Positions 5,770-8,777 of a stretch of DNA of 8,777 bases are shown piece after piece. The stretch's first letter is position 1. Each line of letters starts with the position of its first letter. A program made the translations under genes and the position numbers. Source of the stretch: Solirubrobacterales bacterium (lineage in GTDB: Bacteria > Actinomycetota > Thermoleophilia > Solirubrobacterales > Solirubrobacteraceae); assembly GCA_025964075.1 (NCBI GenBank), contig JAOPZQ010000416.1:1-8777 (forward strand). The letters are read 5' to 3'. A model generated the notes under the pieces. That model did not search any database. It was not told the origin of the DNA and saw only the letters and a list, made by a program, of their open reading frames with translations.

Positions 5770-6629
5770 CCGAGGCGCGGGCCCGAGAGACCTTCCTACG
5801 GACCGTCACGACATGCATGGGCTGGCGGCTGGAGTCGTGGGAGCAGCCGTCCGGCAGCGGCGCGTCGCAGGATGCCACCCTGGTGTGGCCCCACCCCGCT
5901 CGGCAGTTCGTCCGCGTGGCGGTGCTCGACGGGGTGACACCGACCGGCGACTGCCGCACCGTCGTGGGGGTTGAGGGGCCGATGTACGCAGCCGCCGTTG
6001 CCCGGCTGGCCCTGCAGCACCCGGAGCGTCCGCTGGACGAATGCGTGCTCGCAGCGAACCGTCACCTGCATGACGCGGGCGTCGCGCGCTCGCGCGACCA
6101 GGCGCAGACCTGCGTGACCGCCGCCGACGTCTACCCCGACGGCCGCGTCGAGGTGGTGCGCGCGGGCGATTGCGAGTGCTGGGCGCGCACCGACGACGGC
6201 TGGGTGCCGCTCGGGAGCGGGACCGCGCTCACCCCGCGTGCGGAATCGGCGTGGGAGGCGTGGCAGCACGGCAACCGGACGGTCGGCCGCGCCGCGCGCC
6301 ACGACGCCGAGGAGCGGCTCCTCGGCCACCCGCGAGCCTGGACGTCGACCGCGCTCGGCCGCTTCGTCCGGCCGGTGCTGCGGCGCTTCACGCTGGACGG
6401 GGCGTCGGAGCTCGTGGTGGCAAGCGACGGGGCGCGCCTCTCCGAGCGCATGCTCGCCCTCGACCACCTCCCCTCGTGGCTGCAGGGCCTGCGCGACTGG
6501 GAGCGCCAGCGCGCTCACTTCGCCGCGGCTGCCGGGAAGGTGCACGACGACGTCGCGGTGCTGCGCCTCGTCCGCCTCCCATCGGCGATGGCGCTGCCCT
6601 CGATCGGCGAGCGCGCGCGGGCGGCGTGA
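5766..6629 (+). CDS. PP2C-like (PPM family) protein phosphatase domain protein
   Basis: A 287-residue cytoplasmic protein with spaced PPM-family motifs: SQDA (34-37, D36), VAVLDGVT (51-58, D55-G56, for the family's DGxGG), AGDCECWARTDDGW (133-146, for the usual GDSRxY), ELVVASDG (215-222, D221) and HDDVAVLRL (260-268, D261/D262). The aspartates expected to bind the two metal ions are present, so Ser/Thr phosphatase activity is plausible. The match is diverged: DGVTP lacks the second glycine pair and the GDS serine is a cysteine. There is no transmembrane segment. The start GTG (5766) is chosen because GTGA overlaps the preceding stop and because the motif-bearing frame begins there; no separate ribosome site is visible, fitting translational coupling. 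PP2C partners often act on anti-sigma-antagonists or kinases; the target here is unknown. Confidence 0.8.
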   Translation: MTEARARETFLRTVTTCMGWRLESWEQPSGSGASQDATLVWPHPARQFVRVAVLDGVTPTGDCRTVVGVEGPMYAAAVARLALQHPERPLDECVLAANRHLHDAGVARSRDQAQTCVTAADVYPDGRVEVVRAGDCECWARTDDGWVPLGSGTALTPRAESAWEAWQHGNRTVGRAARHDAEERLLGHPRAWTSTALGRFVRPVLRRFTLDGASELVVASDGARLSERMLALDHLPSWLQGLRDWERQRAHFAAAAGKVHDDVAVLRLVRLPSAMALPSIGERARAA

Positions 6630-6708
6630 CGTCGACGGCCAGGGCGTGGACACTTGTCGGCAACTATTCCCGTCTGGTGACCACACCCCCCACACGATGG
6701 AGCGCGAG

Positions 6709-6728
6709 CGGCGCCGAAAGGGGCGCCG
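6709..6728 (+). other. GC-rich hairpin with GAAAGG loop
   Basis: A perfect 7-bp stem CGGCGCC (6709-6715) with GGCGCCG (6722-6728) and a 6-base loop GAAAGG. It is directly followed by the T-tract hairpin at 6735-6761, so the two may form one tandem terminator. Confidence 0.45.
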
Positions 6729-6734
6729 TAACCG

Positions 6735-6761
6735 AAAAGGCTCTCTCGTGGTTGCCTTTTT
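6735..6761 (+). terminator. Intrinsic terminator of the regulator-collagen-phosphatase operon
   Basis: A stem AAAAGGC (6735-6741) with GCCTTTT (6754-6760), a 12-base loop and a run of five T. It lies about 105 bases after the phosphatase stop and just before the ribosome site of the truncated oxidoreductase start. The T run makes this the most classical terminator in the window. Confidence 0.55.
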
Positions 6762-6791
6762 GCGCTCCCCCCGGCCGCGAAGGAGCGAGCC

Positions 6792-6872
6792 GTGAAGGCA
6801 ATCCAGGTCAGTGAGTACGGCGGCCCCGAGGTGCTCGTGCCCGTCGAGCTCCCCGATCCACGCGCCCGTCCG
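6792..6872 (+). pseudogene. Truncated start of a quinone oxidoreductase / zinc-type alcohol dehydrogenase gene
   Basis: A GTG at 6792 with GGAG at 6782-6785 opens a frame reading MKAIQVSEYGGPEVL, then VPVELPDPRARP. This is the typical N-terminus of MDR-superfamily NADPH:quinone oxidoreductases (consensus-like MKAI-x-V-x-x-Y-GGPEVL-x-x-x-x-x-PDP). After about 27 codons the similarity stops: the sequence enters a perfect hairpin (6866-6900), and the frame continues only as low-quality sequence to a stop at 6983. A full enzyme needs roughly 320 residues, so this is a remnant of a deletion or rearrangement, or an expressed short peptide. The intact ribosome site suggests the loss was recent or that translation of the start is tolerated. 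Confidence 0.7.
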
Positions 6873-6900
6873 GTCGGTGGCGGCGCCACCGACCGGACGG
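6866..6900 (-). terminator. Perfect 16-bp hairpin, probable convergent terminator
   Basis: CCGTCCGGTCGGTGGC (6866-6881) pairs perfectly with GCCACCGACCGGACGG (6885-6900) around a 3-base loop GGC. It lies 29 bases past the stop of the minus-strand peptide gene (6930-7298) and could also stop plus-strand transcription. There is no T tract. It is the strongest short-loop hairpin in the window. Confidence 0.65.
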
Positions 6901-6929
6901 ACTCGAGATCGGATCCTGGGGCTACGGGC

Positions 6930-7298
6930 CTACTGACCGGCGGGCGCGGCGCCGAGCGACGCGACGTTGCCGTTCACGAATGACGTGAGGTTGCCACCGC
7001 GCAGGATGTAGGTGAGGAGCCCGCCGCACGTGGCGGCGTTGCCAATCGGATTCTGCTGCCCGTGCAACGGACCGTTCACGCCGTAGGGACCCGACGGGCC
7101 GTACGGGCCGAGGGGCCCGAAGGGGCCCGGATCAACGACGCCCTGCAGGCACAGGTTCGGGTTCGGCGCAAGCGGGTTCGGGAGGCTGCTCGGCGCCGGG
7201 ATGCTCGGGATCGCGGCGTTTGCCGAGGCCAACGGCGCGGCGATGGCGAGCGCCGCGATGACCGCGCTCGCCGCAGAGGCGCGCTTTCGTAGGGACAT
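6930..7298 (-). CDS. Small secreted collagen-like (GPx-repeat) peptide, copy 2
   Basis: A 122-residue protein that I cannot place in a named family. Residues 1-28 are a signal peptide (MSLRKR, an Ala-rich core, ending near ASANA). A Pro-rich spacer follows (AIPSIPAPSSLPNP, 29-42). Residues 58-77 are five GPx triplets, GPF GPL GPY GPS GPY, then GVN-GP. The rest is a Gly/Asn-rich tail (QQNPIGNAATCGGLLTY and on) with two cysteines (C50, C91) flanking the triplets, which could form a disulfide. The start ATG (7298-7296) is chosen because a full AAGGAGGT lies at 7316-7309, ten bases upstream; the frame stays open further upstream without signal-peptide character. It matches the peptide at 2319-2624 in length, order of parts and triplet position. 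It is divergent from the ANL enzyme gene. Confidence 0.82.
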   Translation of the reverse strand: MSLRKRASAASAVIAALAIAAPLASANAAIPSIPAPSSLPNPLAPNPNLCLQGVVDPGPFGPLGPYGPSGPYGVNGPLHGQQNPIGNAATCGGLLTYILRGGNLTSFVNGNVASLGAAPAGQ

Positions 7299-7359
7299 GA
7301 TGGATACGACCTCCTTGCGCCCGGCGACCGGGGCTACCGCCGGATCCTTGGACCGCGCG

Positions 7360-7375
7360 CTGAGTGTTCGCTCAG
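7360..7375. promoter_or_regulatory. Imperfect palindrome, possible TetR-type operator
   Basis: CTGAG (7360-7364) and CTCAG (7371-7375) flank TGTTCG, giving the near-palindrome TGAGTGTTCGCTCA at 7361-7374. Its size and composition resemble TetR-family operators. It lies between the peptide gene start (7298) and a TTGACA (minus strand, 7415-7410). No regulator gene is adjacent, so the assignment is tentative. Confidence 0.25.
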
Positions 7376-7602
7376 GCGCCCCGCGGGATTGCTGGTTCTG
7401 GATTGCCACTGTCAAATATCGCCCCCGAGCAGCGCTCCGCGAGCTGTCCCACGGGCCGGTCTGCGCCGACCGTCGAGGCGGCCCGCAGGTCCAGCAGCGT
7501 CCGGTCCAACGTCCAGGCGGCGAGGCCCGCGGCCGGACCTAGCGTCTGGGGCAACCCCGAGAGCACGACCTCACCGAAGGTCCCCGTGGCTACCGCGTCC
7601 CC
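7372..7602 (-). pseudogene. Coding-like minus-strand frame, possible gene remnant
   Basis: After an in-frame TAG at 7605-7603 the frame reads about 76 codons to a TGA at 7374-7372. Roughly 50 of the first codons end almost always in G or C, as in the window's real genes, and the protein (GTFGEVVLSGLPQTLG, then AAGLAAWTLDRTLLDL and on) looks globular. The last ~10 codons lose this bias (ATA, TTT, AGT, AAT, CCA). There is no good start or ribosome site; a GTG at 7566 is the best. I recognise no family. It may be the tail of a lost gene, or a chance frame. Confidence 0.3.
7410..7415 (-). promoter_or_regulatory. Possible -35 element for peptide copy 2
   Basis: The minus strand carries a perfect TTGACA here, about 112 bases upstream of the start codon at 7298. 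The matching -10 is weak (GCAATC at 17-base spacing), so this is only a candidate promoter. Confidence 0.25.
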
Positions 7603-7639
7603 CTAGGTGGTGGGATCGTTGCCCCCGGCTCCATCCCCA

Positions 7640-7665
7640 CATGCGACCGCCAGGTCGGTCGCGTG
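7640..7665 (+). promoter_or_regulatory. Leader hairpin just upstream of the ANL enzyme ribosome site
   Basis: CATGCGACC (7640-7648) pairs with GGTCGCGTG (7657-7665), eight Watson-Crick pairs plus one G-T wobble, around an 8-base loop. It ends two bases before the AAGGAG at 7668-7673, so it could affect translation initiation or mRNA stability. A short CCCGG stem (7320-7332) similarly abuts the ribosome site of the divergent peptide gene. Confidence 0.35.
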
Positions 7666-7678
7666 ACAAGGAGTCGCC

Positions 7679-8777
7679 ATGTTGCAATACGCGAAGCCAG
7701 TGCTCGATGTCCCATTCGACGTCGATCTCGATCCGGACGAGTTCGTCCGTGCCGCGATGGACTGGCACTTCAGCCCGACTACGGGCTCGCCCTTCTGGTT
7801 GCAGCGCGCCAAGTCGCTGGAGTTCGACCCGCGCACGGACGTCAAGAGCTTCGAGGACCTGACGCTGTTCCCGAACGTCACCAACGACCTGCGCGACGTC
7901 CGCGCGGAGGACCTGATCCCGCAGGGGTACGGCCCGCATCCCGAGGTCGTCGGGGTGTACGAGAGCGGGGGCACCACCGGCGCCCCGAAGCGGATCGTGG
8001 TGCTCCGTGAATGGTGGGATCGCCTGCTCGCCTGGCAGGTCGCTCACCTGGACGCGGGCGGAGTGCCGAGGGATCGCAACTGGCTCCTCCTGATCCCGAG
8101 CGGTCCGCACATGGCTGGGGAGCTGACGCGGCGGCAGGCGACCGCGCTGGGCGGCCTGAGCTTCACGATCGACATGGACCCGCGCTGGGTGAAGAAGCTG
8201 ATCGCCGCGGGCAGGGCCGACGAAGCGGACGCCTACGCCGAGCACGTGATCGACCAGGCGGCATTCGCGCTGCAGACCCAGGACATCGGCGTCCTGATGT
8301 CCACGCCGCCGCTGCTCGAGCGACTGGCGCGGCGCGACGACCTCGTCGAGCTGATCCGCCAGAAGGTGCAGATGATCGAGTGGGCCGGGGCCCACATGGA
8401 CGCCGACACCCGGCACCTGTACCGCACCGAGGTCTTTCCCGGGCTGACGCTCAACGGGACCTACGGAAGCACGATGGTGCTCGGCGGGGCGACCGAGCGG
8501 CTGGACCTCGCCGACGAGGATCCCTGCATCTTCGACCCGTTCTCTCCGTACGTCTCGTTCTCCGTCGTCGAGGCCGACACCGGGCGCAAGGTCCCCTACG
8601 GCGAGCGCGGCCAGGTGGTGATGAACCACGTCAGCTGGTCGTTCCTGCTGCCCAACAACCTCGAACGCGACATGGCCACCCGGGTCGCGCCGCCCGAGGG
8701 CCAGGCCGGCGACTCGGTTGCCGACGTGACGCCCGTCAAGCGGTTCGACGACGAGGCCGTGATCGAGGGCGTGTACT
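7679..8777 (+). CDS. Adenylate-forming (ANL superfamily) enzyme, EhpF/phenylacetate-CoA-ligase-like (partial at right edge)
   Basis: 366 codons are present and the frame is open at the window end. The ATG is set by AAGGAG at 7668-7673, five bases upstream. ANL motifs are visible: the phosphate-binding loop SGGTTGAPK (96-104), an NGTYGST stretch (259-265) in place of the adenine-site Y/F-G-x-T-E, and GRKVPYGERGQVVM (302-315), the family's G-E-x-G-x-x-x. The N-terminus (HFSPTTGSPFWLQRA, 30-44) resembles proteins annotated as phenazine antibiotic biosynthesis (EhpF-like), a branch near phenylacetate-CoA ligase. The expected chemistry is activation of a carboxylic acid as acyl-AMP; the substrate is unknown. 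EhpF-type proteins are about this long, so little may be missing. A long minus-strand frame across this gene is a shadow. Confidence 0.85.
   Translation, partial: MLQYAKPVLDVPFDVDLDPDEFVRAAMDWHFSPTTGSPFWLQRAKSLEFDPRTDVKSFEDLTLFPNVTNDLRDVRAEDLIPQGYGPHPEVVGVYESGGTTGAPKRIVVLREWWDRLLAWQVAHLDAGGVPRDRNWLLLIPSGPHMAGELTRRQATALGGLSFTIDMDPRWVKKLIAAGRADEADAYAEHVIDQAAFALQTQDIGVLMSTPPLLERLARRDDLVELIRQKVQMIEWAGAHMDADTRHLYRTEVFPGLTLNGTYGSTMVLGGATERLDLADEDPCIFDPFSPYVSFSVVEADTGRKVPYGERGQVVMNHVSWSFLLPNNLERDMATRVAPPEGQAGDSVADVTPVKRFDDEAVIEGVY

Larger units (their letters stand above)
7299..7678. other. Divergent spacer between peptide copy 2 and the ANL enzyme
   Basis: 380 bases with regulatory sites for both neighbours and one coding-like minus-strand frame (7372-7602). 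It holds the ribosome site and possible promoter of the peptide gene on the left, and a hairpin plus ribosome site for the enzyme on the right. No intact gene is convincing. Confidence 0.55.

Noticed and set aside
7571..8629. Minus-strand 352-residue open frame
   Set aside because: Shadow of the ANL enzyme gene: Val/Gln/His/Arg-rich with no domain, while the plus strand has the SGGTTGAPK and NGTYGST motifs and a good ribosome site.
1..8777. tRNA, rRNA, CRISPR array, transposase or integrase
   Set aside because: I saw no regularly spaced repeats, clover-leaf sequence, or recombinase motifs on either strand.

Overview
The window is very GC-rich DNA with dense overlapping genes and GTG as well as ATG starts, as in an actinobacterium. 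The protein starting at 5062 opens with an N-terminus (a short GNLVAYVALFAALGGTSYA-like membrane/signal segment followed by S/A-V-T repeats) that I associate with Thermoleophilia such as Solirubrobacter, Conexibacter and Patulibacter. Assignment to Solirubrobacterales is an inference from that protein style, not from a marker gene.

Left part (1-2135, minus strand): an operon of a MoxR AAA+ ATPase (1095-2135), a DUF58 protein overlapping it by a GTGA junction (151-1098), and the first 32 codons of a third gene (1-97), which by position and by its N-terminal hydrophobic segment is probably the usual transglutaminase-like membrane protein. Upstream is a small secreted peptide gene on the minus strand (2319-2624), with a strong hairpin terminator (2245-2275) separating it from moxR.

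Middle: a gene-free divergent region (2625-3138) holds a remarkable run of inverted repeats (2778-2907). It is followed by a secreted GH12 glycoside hydrolase (3139-3966, plus), then a 262-base leader with a DtxR/IdeR-like palindrome (4060-4078).

Centre (4229-6629, plus): three tightly overlapping genes. They encode a NarL/LuxR-type response regulator with an atypical receiver, an exported protein with four decapeptide repeats, a short collagen-like stretch and a C-terminal beta-rich domain, and a PP2C-like phosphatase. The gene junctions overlap by 1 and 4 bases, so co-translation is likely. This looks like a small regulatory/surface module that I do not recognise as a described system. Its end is marked by tandem hairpins (6709-6761), the second with a T tract.

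Right part: a truncated quinone oxidoreductase start (6792-6872) runs directly into a perfect 16-bp hairpin (6866-6900). Next comes a second small secreted collagen-like peptide on the minus strand (6930-7298), which has the same layout as the first: five GPx triplets at exactly residues 58-72, then G(V/A)N-G. After a 380-base divergent spacer, an adenylate-forming (ANL superfamily, EhpF/phenylacetate-CoA-ligase-like) enzyme starts at 7679 and runs off the window.

The most notable content is three different exported proteins with short Gly-Pro-X collagen-like tracts within about 5 kb. One of them is locked in an operon with a response regulator and a PP2C-like phosphatase.
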